The notes: a model not told the origin generated them from the letters alone. 64,000 nt of DNA from JAVVUJ01 sp964582545 (GCA_964582545.1 CAZOSB010000007.1:28306-92305), one strand, 5' to 3'; counted from the first letter of the stretch, positions 45,814 through 54,331 are shown. Numbers and translations are program-made.

Positions 45814-46290
45814 TTATTCCTCCTCCCCGAATACATCTTTAAATTTATCGGCTACTGCTTTTCTTTTTAGTAGGGAGGAGGGATTGGTCTCCTTGTAATC
45901 GATGGCCTTAGAAGGGCAATATTTCGCACAAAGAGGATCACCTTTACATAAGTCGCATTTAAAGACCTTTCTGCTGTTGCCATCAAAAGCCATGTTTCCC
46001 AATGGGCAAGCAGACACACACATTTTACAGACGATACACTTCTTTTCATCCACCATCATGGCGCCGTCTTCATTTCTGGATATGGCATTGACGGGACATA
46101 CTTTTGCACAAGAAGCTTCTTCGCATTGTGTGCACATGATAGGCACTGAAATTTGTGCCTTATCATAGGTGATGACGGATACGGATGCTTTCTGTGGGTT
46201 GAATTCCTCCGCCCGATTGAAGGAACAGATCAATTCACAGGTTCGGCACCCTAAGCACTTTTCGGGCGTTAATACCATTGTTTTACTCAC
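45814..46290 (-). CDS. Polyferredoxin-like electron transfer subunit (four 4Fe-4S motifs)
   Basis: A 158-residue iron-sulfur protein of the HycB/DmsB-like small-subunit type. Cysteine groups are CLGCRTCELICS, CTQCEEASCAKVCP, CIVCKMCVSACP and CDLCKGDPLCAKYCP. It probably takes electrons from the aldehyde oxidoreductase encoded next. The frame can start at GTG 46290 or ATG 46278; neither has a strong ribosome site. The only strong one, aaaggaggtg, lies about 40 bp further upstream and opens a six-codon leader ending in an in-frame TGA (46303-46323). Confidence 0.88.
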   Translation of the reverse strand: MSKTMVLTPEKCLGCRTCELICSFNRAEEFNPQKASVSVITYDKAQISVPIMCTQCEEASCAKVCPVNAISRNEDGAMMVDEKKCIVCKMCVSACPLGNMAFDGNSRKVFKCDLCKGDPLCAKYCPSKAIDYKETNPSSLLKRKAVADKFKDVFGEEE

Positions 46291-46390
46291 TCGCAGGTTG
46301 GCTCATTGGTTTTGAACCAACATTCACCTCCTTTTTCTTTAAAACTTAAAAATAATTGGCTGGTGTTTTTATGAACAAGTAATAAAAAAG

Positions 46391-46510
46391 CAAACAAAAA
46401 CACCAAAATAGATTGGTGTTCTCCTTTGCAAGTTGGCAGGTGCGCAAATTACTTTACGCGCCCTATCGTTTTCGTTGGCGAACCTTTCGTCAGTTCGAAA
46501 ATCGGAGAGC
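46391..46510 (-). promoter_or_regulatory. Candidate Moco/tungsten-cofactor riboswitch with terminator
   Basis: The leader RNA has a closing stem (tctcc / ggaga), an arm tttttcg-type stem enclosing cgaac/gttcg with a C-GAAA-G tetraloop, and an arm gcgc...gcgc. The single-stranded segment acctgccaactt follows. Immediately after is a rho-independent terminator (aacaccaa / ttggtgtt then tttttg, 46391-46420). It lies downstream of a consensus promoter and upstream of a tungsten-enzyme operon. This fits the Moco RNA motif known from molybdopterin genes. The match is from memory and not scored. Confidence 0.6.
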
Positions 46511-46541
46511 AAAAAGTCAGAATATTTTGACCCTTATCCAT

Positions 46542-46570
46542 ACTATACGCTTTCAGATTTTTTATGTCAA
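46542..46570 (-). promoter_or_regulatory. Sigma-A promoter of the aldehyde oxidoreductase operon
   Basis: TTGACA-N17-TATAGT on the minus strand, near-consensus, placed about 30 bp before the structured leader. Confidence 0.85.
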
Positions 46571-46817
46571 CGATTTTTGTCGAATCTTGAAATGTAGTTT
46601 AATTAAAAATATTAAAATCAATCATTTTAAAGAAAATACAAAGAAAAAGTTCTTTTTTAAGTTTGTGGTCACACCTTGTCAAAGAGTTTTAATTTACATT
46701 TAGTATAAAAATTAATGACATGAATTTCTTGATTTTTTAAATTTATAATAGTAAAATAAAATTAAAACTTTATAGATTTATAATAAAGTAATGAAATGAA
46801 AGTTTGGAGGCGAGATT

Positions 46818-48092
46818 TTGAAAATTTTAATGGTAGGTACTGGTGGAGTAGGAGAGGCGGCGGCAGTAATTGCAAACCAAAGAGACCCCAAAGGTCAATG
46901 GCTAGAGCTTATGGTTTTAGCTGACTACAACTTAGAAAGGGCAGAGCAGGTATCCGCTAAGATCGGTGACGGGCGATTTCCAGCAGAGCAGGTAAACGCA
47001 AGAAACAAGGAGGAGGTAAAATCTCTGATAGAAAAATACCAGGTGGATTTACTCTTTAATGCTTGCGATCCCAGCTTTAACGAAACTCTCTTTGATGTGG
47101 CTTACGAGTGTGGTGTGAACTATTCGGACATGGCCTTGACGTTATCCATCCCTCATCCTGAAGATCCCTATCATAAAACCCATATCAAAATGGGCGATTA
47201 TCAGTTTGCCAAACATGAAGCCTGGGAAGAAAAAGGCTTGTTGGCTTTGGTTGGAATCGGTATGGATCCCGGAGCGGTAAACGTATTTGCCAGATTTGCG
47301 GAAAAGCATTATTTTGATGAAATTGATGAAATCAGTATAAAAGATGGAGGAAATCTTTATGCGGAAGGACACGACATCGCCTTTGGGTTTTCCATATGGA
47401 CCACCATCGACGAATGCTTAAATCCTCCTTTTAAATGGGAAAAGGAAAAGGGAATTTATACGGTGGAGCCTTTTTCTGAACCGGAGCTGTTTACGTTTCC
47501 TGATGGCATAGGGGAGCAGGAGCTGGTCAACGTAGAGCATGAGGAAATGGTGATGCTCCCAAGGTTTATGGGAAATTCGGCAAAGAAGATGAGCTTTAAA
47601 TACGGTTTAGGCAGTGAGTTCATCACCATGTTAAAAAATCTCAGAGCCCTCAGGTTGGACGATAAACATGGGAAAGTCAAAGGTACGAATCTTTCTCCCA
47701 GAGATGTGGTGGGTTTGATTGCTCCCAGCCCAGTGGAAGTGGCGGATAAAATGAGAGGGAAATGCTGCGTGGGAACCTGTATCACGGGGAAAAAGGACGG
47801 TAAAGAAAGAAAGGTATTTATCTATCAGACTACGGACAGTGAAGAGATGATGCAGAAAATAGGAAGCGGAGCTGTTGTTGCACAGACTGCATATAATCCC
47901 ATCATCGCCTTTGAGCTGCTGGCAAAAGGGTTATGGCAAGGGGAAGGTGTCTTGGGACCGGAGTGCTTTGATCCCGATCCCTATATCGAGTTGGCTAATG
48001 AATACGATTTTTACCTTGGTATGATGGAAATGGAATCTCCCTTTAAAAAGGATTTGGATAAGAAGGCTTTATTGGACTCTATACAATTGTAA
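46818..48092 (+). CDS. Saccharopine dehydrogenase-like NAD(P)-dependent oxidoreductase
   Basis: A 424-residue Rossmann-fold enzyme. The N-terminal dinucleotide site is VGTGGVGEAAAVIA, followed by the family segments LFNACDPSFNETLFDVAYECGVNYSD and GMDPGAVNVFARFAEK. The family includes saccharopine, carboxynorspermidine and diaminohexanoate-related dehydrogenases, so it probably acts on an amino acid or imine. The start is TTG at 46818, supported by tttggaggcgaga; an ATG at 46830 would cut into the nucleotide-binding strand. It stands alone between the AOR leader and a secreted protein gene. The substrate is unknown. Confidence 0.82.
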   Translation: MKILMVGTGGVGEAAAVIANQRDPKGQWLELMVLADYNLERAEQVSAKIGDGRFPAEQVNARNKEEVKSLIEKYQVDLLFNACDPSFNETLFDVAYECGVNYSDMALTLSIPHPEDPYHKTHIKMGDYQFAKHEAWEEKGLLALVGIGMDPGAVNVFARFAEKHYFDEIDEISIKDGGNLYAEGHDIAFGFSIWTTIDECLNPPFKWEKEKGIYTVEPFSEPELFTFPDGIGEQELVNVEHEEMVMLPRFMGNSAKKMSFKYGLGSEFITMLKNLRALRLDDKHGKVKGTNLSPRDVVGLIAPSPVEVADKMRGKCCVGTCITGKKDGKERKVFIYQTTDSEEMMQKIGSGAVVAQTAYNPIIAFELLAKGLWQGEGVLGPECFDPDPYIELANEYDFYLGMMEMESPFKKDLDKKALLDSIQL

Positions 48093-48228
48093 TTCCCAAT
48101 AAAACGATTGTGATTCCTATTAAAAACGAATTATATTGATGTGGCTTTTTCGGTATGATATGATTAAATAATAAATATTTGTATAATAATCAATTAAATT
48201 ATTTAATTTTATTTAGGAGGAAGAACCT

Positions 48229-49794
48229 ATGTTAAAGGCATATTGGCTTCAGCCCAGAAATTTTAAAACTAATCTTTTTCAATGTTTTTTAGCTTTTGTT
48301 ACGGTAGTTTCATTATGGTTTTCTCTATTCACCGAGGAAAGTTTTGGGGCGTCCAATGTTCAAGTTACTTTGCCCGATTTTAAAGTCACATTAAACGGTC
48401 AGGTGGTGGAAAATGGCTACAGAAAATACCCTCTCATCGTGTACAAAAACATCACGTATTTTCCCATGACCTATGATGACAGCAGGTTTTTAGGCTTACA
48501 GTCCAACTGGACACAAGCGGAAGGGTTGACCATTCAGCTTTTTGCGGGAAATGCACCTTATAAAGAAGAGAAGGTGGGTACGAAAAATAACAACGTTTAT
48601 CAGGCTGAATTGGTAACCGATAAAATTTCGGTAAACGGAAAATCCATAAACAACCAAAAGGAGGAGTATCCGCTTTTGGTATTTCGCAACGTCACTTATT
48701 TCCCTTTGACTTGGAGATTCGCCGCTGTAGAATTTAAATGGAGCTATAATTATAGCAATCAAGGCGGACTTGTCATAGATAAAGCCAAGAATTCAGAAAC
48801 CAAACCTACGCAACCCAATGTACCCGTGTCAACGGGCGGCGCAGTCCCTACCGTATCTTATAATCAGACTTTGGAAGGAAAGGTACTTACCATATTGACG
48901 GTGCCTAAAGTGTATGGTCCGGAAAAAAACCTGAGGGGTGCGATGGTCATTGTGGGAAACAATCTGTTCTTTGAAGGGGTTGGGGGAGCCATTTATCAGG
49001 CACCTGTTGCAAATCCATCTCAGGTGAAACTCGTATATCAATTACCTACCAATAGCTTCAATTCAAAAGATTTTGAATTAGCAGGTCTGAGAAATACAAA
49101 CGGCATGGCAGTACTGAATTACAGATCAGGCGGAGCCACTATGGGTACAGACCATCAAATTCATTTGAAGGAGGATGGCACTTGGGAAAATCTTTCCATG
49201 TTTAATCAGAGCTATTGTGAGAGCTTTAATGGAACAAAGATAGGATTTGCCCTTACATCACCACCTTCTCCTGGCAATCTGAACATTCAATATTCAGGAT
49301 TAACAAAAGCCGAGAGTATCGGTGATTCTTCTTATTATTATGGCTGGTATTTTGGAGAAAAAAATAACCTTATAGGTAACAGCAACAGCCTTGAACTTTT
49401 AGGGGATTCTGTATATGTTCTAGCTAGAAAAGGCGGGGAGCGCAGCCAACTTTACAAGGTGGAAATAAAGACAGGTGAGGTTCAAAATGTTTCTGATGCA
49501 GATGTAAAGGAGTTCAAAATAGATGGTCAATGGATTTACTTTACAAGCGGAGATCAGAAGCTTTATCGGATGGATCTGAAAGGAGAGAATGTTCAGATGC
49601 TCAATATTACCGGTGGTTTGATTGGTAATTTTGATGTGCAACAGGGTTATGTGGCTTATTGGCTCAACGATACAAATGGAAAGAGCATTGCGTTCAGAGT
49701 ATTAAACCCTGCAGGTAAGACGGTATTTGAAACCGGTGACCATGTCTACAACGTTCAGATTAAAGACGGAAATATTCAATATGTCAGAAGTTAG
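48229..49794 (+). CDS. Secreted stalk-domain and beta-propeller-like protein
   Basis: A 521-residue exported protein. A signal peptide (about 1-42) is followed by two related copies of a copper-amine-oxidase-N/stalk-like unit (about 45-105 and 115-170; shared pattern YPLIVYKNITYFPMTY and YPLLVFRNVTYFPLTW). A Pro/Thr-rich linker leads into a DUF5050-like propeller region (about 205-520). Such proteins are surface-exposed in Clostridia, and their function is largely unknown. The start follows ttaggaggaagaacct. A wobble-rich terminator follows. Confidence 0.75.
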   Translation: MLKAYWLQPRNFKTNLFQCFLAFVTVVSLWFSLFTEESFGASNVQVTLPDFKVTLNGQVVENGYRKYPLIVYKNITYFPMTYDDSRFLGLQSNWTQAEGLTIQLFAGNAPYKEEKVGTKNNNVYQAELVTDKISVNGKSINNQKEEYPLLVFRNVTYFPLTWRFAAVEFKWSYNYSNQGGLVIDKAKNSETKPTQPNVPVSTGGAVPTVSYNQTLEGKVLTILTVPKVYGPEKNLRGAMVIVGNNLFFEGVGGAIYQAPVANPSQVKLVYQLPTNSFNSKDFELAGLRNTNGMAVLNYRSGGATMGTDHQIHLKEDGTWENLSMFNQSYCESFNGTKIGFALTSPPSPGNLNIQYSGLTKAESIGDSSYYYGWYFGEKNNLIGNSNSLELLGDSVYVLARKGGERSQLYKVEIKTGEVQNVSDADVKEFKIDGQWIYFTSGDQKLYRMDLKGENVQMLNITGGLIGNFDVQQGYVAYWLNDTNGKSIAFRVLNPAGKTVFETGDHVYNVQIKDGNIQYVRS

Positions 49795-49826
49795 AAAAGT
49801 ATAATTTGATTAGTTTTATTGAAAAG

Positions 49827-49862
49827 AAAAGGGATTGATATCTTAATATTGATTCCTTTTTT
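49827..49862 (+). terminator. Rho-independent terminator
   Basis: gggattgatat pairs with atattgattcc using three G-U pairs, flanked by an A-run and a T-run. Confidence 0.65.
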
Positions 49863-49916
49863 ATTATATGAAAATATGGTCTAAGACGATATGAGGTCAT
49901 TTCAAAGAACGGATCT
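49859..49916 (+). repeat. Intergenic repeat, copy A
   Basis: The core aagacgatat-N9-tcaaagaacg-N-atct (49883-49916) recurs at 53144-53178 with a 10-base spacer. Similarity extends upstream to a shared ttttatta. The copies bracket the two-component system. Confidence 0.6.
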
Positions 49917-49991
49917 TGCAAAAAATTGAACTTGCGAGAGACCTATGGAAATAGAAAGCTTTAATTCTATCATTTTTATGCAGGTGTATTT

Positions 49992-50066
49992 TTTTGTGTC
50001 TATTTTGTGTCTATTTTAAAATTTATTTTAAGTATTTCTTAAGAATCTGATATACTATTTGTTAAG
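49992..50066 (+). promoter_or_regulatory. Promoter and probable response-regulator binding repeats of the two-component system
   Basis: ttttgtgtcta is repeated in tandem with an 11-bp period (49992, 50003). ttaag boxes lie at 50028, 50039 and 50062, at steps of 11 and 23 bp, around TTAAGT-N17-TATACT with an extended -10 (TGaTATACT, 50048-50056). An 11-bp period is typical of OmpR/PhoP-type direct-repeat sites, so autoregulation is likely. Confidence 0.5.
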
Positions 50067-50137
50067 AATTAGCATTTATACTTTCCTCATAGACAATTTT
50101 GAGGAAGGAGTGAACATATGGGAAGGACAAAGCAGAG

Positions 50138-50824
50138 ATGAACATTTTAGTTTGTGATGATGACAGGGAGATTGTGGGGGCCATAGAGGTTTATTTAAGA
50201 AATGAAGGATACACTGTATGGAAGGTTTATGATGGTTTTGAGGCATTGGAGTTAGTCAGAAAAGAAGACATTCATTTGATTTTAATGGATATTATGATGC
50301 CGAAAATGGACGGAATGACGGCTACCATGAAAATCAGGGAAGAAAAGAACATTCCCATCATCATGCTTTCTGCTAAATCTGAGGACTACGATAAAATTAC
50401 AGGATTGAACGTAGGTGCGGATGATTACATCACCAAACCTTTTAATCCATTGGAGTTGATTGCCAGGGTGAAGTCTCAATTAAGGCGTTTTGTAAACCTG
50501 GGTAGTCTTGAGAAAAAGTCAGGAATCTTTAAAACAGGGGGATTGGTAATCGATGATCAGGCTAAATCCGTAACATTGGATGATGGGCAGATCGTAGTTA
50601 CCCCTATTGAATACGGAATTTTAAAACTATTGACGGAAAACGCAGGGAAGGTTTTTTCCATGGATCAAATCTACGAGGCGGTATGGAACGAACCCTCGTA
50701 TAACCCTGAAAATACAGTTGCAGTTCATGTGAGAAGGATACGGGAGAAGATTGAAATCAATCCGAAAAATCCTCAATATTTGAAAGTGGTGTGGGGCATT
50801 GGATACAAAATTGAAAAAATTTAA
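50138..50824 (+). CDS. OmpR-family response regulator
   Basis: A 228-residue regulator with a receiver domain (about 1-115; acidic pocket VCDDDRE, phosphoacceptor Asp in LILMDIMMPKMDG, Lys in DDYITKPFNPLEL) and a winged-helix DNA-binding domain (about 130-225). The recognition-helix pattern is ENTVAVHVRRIREKIE, ending in VWGIGYKI. It overlaps the kinase gene, so the pair is translationally coupled. Direct repeats with 11-bp period upstream are candidate binding sites. Confidence 0.94.
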   Translation: MNILVCDDDREIVGAIEVYLRNEGYTVWKVYDGFEALELVRKEDIHLILMDIMMPKMDGMTATMKIREEKNIPIIMLSAKSEDYDKITGLNVGADDYITKPFNPLELIARVKSQLRRFVNLGSLEKKSGIFKTGGLVIDDQAKSVTLDDGQIVVTPIEYGILKLLTENAGKVFSMDQIYEAVWNEPSYNPENTVAVHVRRIREKIEINPKNPQYLKVVWGIGYKIEKI

Positions 50825-53012
50825 TAATAGCAAAACAACTTTTTTAGTAGCATTTATACTTTGCATATCGTTATTTACAACATCCTTAATAGGACTTTTT
50901 CTGTTGGTCTATAATACAGGAAACTTTAATAATACTATTAGTCTAGTGGATGCAGCTACAAGTGATTCTTATGAATCCAGTATAAATCTGCAGATGGATT
51001 TTAGCAACAAACTCGATAGAGTATCCTATCTTTATTCTCTTTATACCAGTGAAGTCGATATCAAAGATAATGAGTTGGTAGAACACTCGCAATTGTATAA
51101 TGAAATGCAAGATTATTTTTATCAAAATAATTTCCATGAAATTTATGGTGGAGATTTTAACAATCTTATGGTTAGAGAACAATTCTTTAAAGACCAAGAA
51201 GAGAAATTAAAAATTATAATGGATAATATAGAGAAAAGTAATTTAATAAACTTTGAGCAGAATAAAAAGGATTTAGATTCCATAAAAGGGTTTTCTTATT
51301 ATATGTCGGATGGGAAAACTCAAATATCCAATGTAAAGGGCTTAATGGCTACCAATTCTGCCATAAATGCTAAAGAGTTTTACAATCAGCCTGTGTATTT
51401 AATTTATGAGAATGGAAAACTTACAAAAGAACCAGGGGATTTTAAAGTAAGAGACAATAAATTAAAGAATTTTGACAGAAGTATAGAAGAAGGTTTGATC
51501 GCTAGATTAAGTGATAATCAAAGGATTTATATGTCCTTTAGTAAGGATTATGTAGAAGAAAGAGAAGCCGATTTTCAAGAGCTGAAAACATACTTAAACA
51601 GATGGATTCCTTTGCTCATCGGCAGTGTCATACTTACCTTGGTCTTGTTTATCTATCTTCTGGTGATAGTAGGTAGACGGGATGAAGAGGAAAACATAGA
51701 TATCAATAAATTCGACCAATGGTTTACAGAAGTGAAGCTGTTGGCCATTGCAGGGTTATTGGGCTTAGGTGCATCTGTCACTTTTCATATAGGTAACTCC
51801 AGTTACTACGGCGGATACTATTACGGTTACCAGAATTATAATCCTTTAGAAGTCTTGATGATGGGTGCTTTTATATGGGTTATCTCAGCTTTTGGATTGG
51901 CGTTCATCCTTTCTGTAGTCAAGACCCTTAAAGTTGGGATATTTTTAGAAAATTCCTTGTTGTTCAAAGGAATTAGGGCTTTGGGTAGGAGTCTATCGGC
52001 CATCTACCACGGAGGTAGCATCATGAGAAAAATCGTTCTCATAGCCTTAGTGGTGTGTTTACTGTCCGCAACTATATTTTTAGCACCTGTGGTCTTTATC
52101 GCTTTGCTTATCTTTGCACCGAAGTGGGTGAAAAAATATGAAGAAGTGAGAAAAGGCATCGTAGAGGTAAAAAACGGTAACCTTTCTTACACGATCCCAA
52201 TAACAGGTAGCGGCGAATTAGACAGTTTGGCAGAGGATATCAATGAAATTTCTCAGGCATCCAGTAGAGCAGTACAAAACGAGTTAAAAAATCAAAGGTT
52301 GAAGACTGATCTTATATCAAATGTTTCGCACGATTTAAAGACTCCTTTGACGTCCATCATCACCTACATCGACCTACTGAAAAATGAAGGTCTTCACAGT
52401 GAGGAAGCACCAAAGTATTTAGAGATTCTGGATCAAAAGGCAGATCGATTGAAAAAGTTGACAGACGATCTCTTTGATGCAGCCAAGGCCTCCAGCGGTG
52501 CCATCCCAGTAAACTTTGAAAAGGTGGAGCTGTTATCCTTGATTAACCAGGGCTTAGGGGAATTATCACCAAGGATCGCAGAGGCTAGGTTAGAGTTTAA
52601 AATTGTTTGTAAACAAGAAAAATATTATGTAAACGCTGATGGTCAACTCCTTTGGAGAGTCATTGAAAATCTACTGAACAATGTGATAAAATATGCCCAA
52701 GAGGGATCCAGAGTTTATATCGATGTAAAAAATTTGGGAGAAAAATCTTTGGATGGTAGTTCTTTTGGCAAAAATGGAAACACCTTGACCACCATCATGG
52801 AGATGAAAAATATTTCAAAGATGGAACTCAACATTCATGCTGATGAGCTGATGGAACGCTTTAAGCGGGGGGATGAGTCCAGAACCACAGAGGGAAGTGG
52901 ACTTGGTCTGGCTATTGCAAAGGATTTGGTGAAGCTCCAAAACGGTTGGTTTGAAGTAAAGATTGATGGTGATTTATTTAAGGCCGTTGTAATGTTGGAA
53001 ACAGCAAAATAG
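50799..53012 (+). CDS. Membrane sensor histidine kinase
   Basis: A 737-residue kinase. The first membrane helix (about 15-37) is followed by an extracytoplasmic sensor (about 38-262), then several further helices (about 267-290, 305-325, 345-375, 410-440). A HAMP-like linker, HisKA with SNVSHDLKTPLTSI (His about 510), and an ATPase domain with NLLNN complete it. The usual DxGxG G1 box appears replaced by MKNISKMELN, while GSGLGLAIAK is intact; this is a known clostridial subfamily pattern. The start is TTG (50799 or 50811) inside the regulator gene. The signal is unknown. Confidence 0.92.
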   Translation: MDTKLKKFNNSKTTFLVAFILCISLFTTSLIGLFLLVYNTGNFNNTISLVDAATSDSYESSINLQMDFSNKLDRVSYLYSLYTSEVDIKDNELVEHSQLYNEMQDYFYQNNFHEIYGGDFNNLMVREQFFKDQEEKLKIIMDNIEKSNLINFEQNKKDLDSIKGFSYYMSDGKTQISNVKGLMATNSAINAKEFYNQPVYLIYENGKLTKEPGDFKVRDNKLKNFDRSIEEGLIARLSDNQRIYMSFSKDYVEEREADFQELKTYLNRWIPLLIGSVILTLVLFIYLLVIVGRRDEEENIDINKFDQWFTEVKLLAIAGLLGLGASVTFHIGNSSYYGGYYYGYQNYNPLEVLMMGAFIWVISAFGLAFILSVVKTLKVGIFLENSLLFKGIRALGRSLSAIYHGGSIMRKIVLIALVVCLLSATIFLAPVVFIALLIFAPKWVKKYEEVRKGIVEVKNGNLSYTIPITGSGELDSLAEDINEISQASSRAVQNELKNQRLKTDLISNVSHDLKTPLTSIITYIDLLKNEGLHSEEAPKYLEILDQKADRLKKLTDDLFDAAKASSGAIPVNFEKVELLSLINQGLGELSPRIAEARLEFKIVCKQEKYYVNADGQLLWRVIENLLNNVIKYAQEGSRVYIDVKNLGEKSLDGSSFGKNGNTLTTIMEMKNISKMELNIHADELMERFKRGDESRTTEGSGLGLAIAKDLVKLQNGWFEVKIDGDLFKAVVMLETAK

Positions 53013-53321
53013 CAGAAATATAAGAATAAGGAAATACTGATTATTCACGGTCGAATATCAATAGGAAATGACGGAATATTAAAAAAAGTAAAAAAACACT
53101 TGCATAAAACTAATAGTTTTATTAATATATAGTAGGTATGTCAAAGACGATATTGACGAAATATCAAAGAACGTATCTGATGAAGAGTTGTCCCTTACAG
53201 GTTACATACAGCAATAAGAATCTTTGATTCCGTCATTTCCTCGTTATTTATGATAATTCGCGGTGATAAAACGATTAGTTTTTATTGTAAAGTAAAATAA
53301 ACAATTAAATAACGCACAAGA
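53013..53321 (+). other. Intergenic region with second copy of the repeat element
   Basis: AT-rich gap between kinase and YitT genes. It contains a small hairpin (ataaaact-aat-agttttat, 53104-53122) and copy B of the intergenic repeat (53117-53178). No gene is seen, and the YitT promoter is not obvious. Confidence 0.6.
53117..53178 (+). repeat. Intergenic repeat, copy B
   Basis: The core aagacgatat-N10-tcaaagaacg-N-atct (53144-53178) matches copy A at 49883-49916, same orientation, 3.26 kb apart. Like copy A it follows a hairpin and a ttttatta string. Confidence 0.6.
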
Positions 53322-54197
53322 TTGGAACTTGAAATTTTGAAAAATTTTAGAAACCAAGCATTATTAATATTAAGAATCACGATCGGTTGCATACTGGTAA
53401 GCTTAGCGATTAATTTGCTCTATATTCCTAACAAGATGTTGGGTGGAGGCATCAGTGGAGTCTCAATGATTATTAAGATTCTCTTTGGGTTTGATACTGG
53501 ATTGGTCTATCTTGTAATCAACATACCGATCATTATATTTGGATTCATTGCATTACCAAAAAAGTTTATGTTTTTTACACTCTATGGAATGATGGCCTTT
53601 TCCGCTTCCTTATCCTTAACCTCTGTATTTCATATCACGACGGATAATATATTATCTGCCATATTGTTAGGGGGAGCTATCAGCGGTATGGGTAACGGCC
53701 TTGTTTATGGTGCAGGAGGCTGTATCGGAGGTACCGATATCATTGGTAAGATCATTCAACGGAAATATTCTATCAGCATTTCTACGGTGGTCTTTGCATT
53801 TAATGTAATTGTCATCGGCATATCCATGTATTTCTTTGGTATAGACATTTCTGTTTGCACCCTTGCAGCCATGTTCATTTCCTCCAGAGTCAGCAATTTT
53901 GTCATAGATGGGATGAACCATAAGAGAATGGTATTTATTATCTCGGATAGCAAGCAGCAGGAATTAGCGGATGGTATACTGGAACAGTTAGGTAGAGGTG
54001 TTACGATCTTAAATGGTGAGGGTGGTTATACGGGGATGCCGAAAAAAATCATTTACTGCATCATTGGAATCACTCAGGTTGCTCAGCTGAGAGAAGTGGT
54101 GAAGAGCATCGATGATAAAGCATTTGTTACAATTACCGAAACTGCTCAGGTTTATGGAAACGGCAAAGGATTTTATAACGTTAAGGATGAAATTTAA
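53322..54197 (+). CDS. YitT-family membrane protein (DUF2179 C-terminus)
   Basis: A 291-residue protein with five or so N-terminal membrane helices, including the hallmark NKMLGGGISGVSMI and GAGGCIGGTDIIGKII, and a soluble C-terminal DUF2179 domain (about 205-290, opening with HKRMVFIISDSKQQEL). Substrate and role are unsettled for the family. The first possible start is TTG at 53322, with a further TTG at 53337; neither has a clear ribosome site, so the N-terminus is uncertain by a few residues. Confidence 0.85.
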   Translation: MELEILKNFRNQALLILRITIGCILVSLAINLLYIPNKMLGGGISGVSMIIKILFGFDTGLVYLVINIPIIIFGFIALPKKFMFFTLYGMMAFSASLSLTSVFHITTDNILSAILLGGAISGMGNGLVYGAGGCIGGTDIIGKIIQRKYSISISTVVFAFNVIVIGISMYFFGIDISVCTLAAMFISSRVSNFVIDGMNHKRMVFIISDSKQQELADGILEQLGRGVTILNGEGGYTGMPKKIIYCIIGITQVAQLREVVKSIDDKAFVTITETAQVYGNGKGFYNVKDEI

Positions 54198-54331
54198 TTT
54201 TATAATAATCAGAAAATTTCAAAATTTAAAGTGCTTGCGTTTCATTTTTATTTGTGATATCATTAACTAAATAAATTAATCGGTTGCTTTATTTGTGATA
54301 AATGGTTTATGCTAATTTATATGAACAGATA

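Larger units (their letters stand above)
46291..46817. other. Divergent intergenic region: AOR promoter, structured leader and upstream of the saccharopine dehydrogenase-like gene
   Basis: The region contains, on the minus strand, a sigma-A promoter (46542-46570), a structured leader with terminator (46391-46510) and a tiny leader frame (46303-46323). The right-hand 200 bp is very AT-rich and presumably holds the promoter of the rightward gene at 46818, but I see no convincing -35/-10 pair there. An apparent 96-codon + strand frame at 46413-46703 overlaps the leader and is not credible. Confidence 0.7.
49795..50137 (+). other. Intergenic region with terminator, repeat element, tandem 11-bp repeats and promoter
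   Basis: The gap contains a terminator (49827-49862), copy A of the intergenic repeat (49859-49916), two tandem copies of ttttgtgtcta (49992-50013) and three ttaag boxes around an extended -10 promoter (50028-50066). The two-component system genes follow. Confidence 0.65.

Noticed and set aside
46303..46305. The in-frame TGA as a selenocysteine codon of the polyferredoxin
   Set aside because: No SECIS-like hairpin is evident directly downstream, and the position lies upstream of the conserved family start, so a short leader peptide is simpler.
46413..46703. A 96-codon + strand open frame in the AOR upstream region
   Set aside because: It runs antisense to the sigma-A promoter and structured leader, has no ribosome site and codes for an unlikely Lys/Phe-rich composition.
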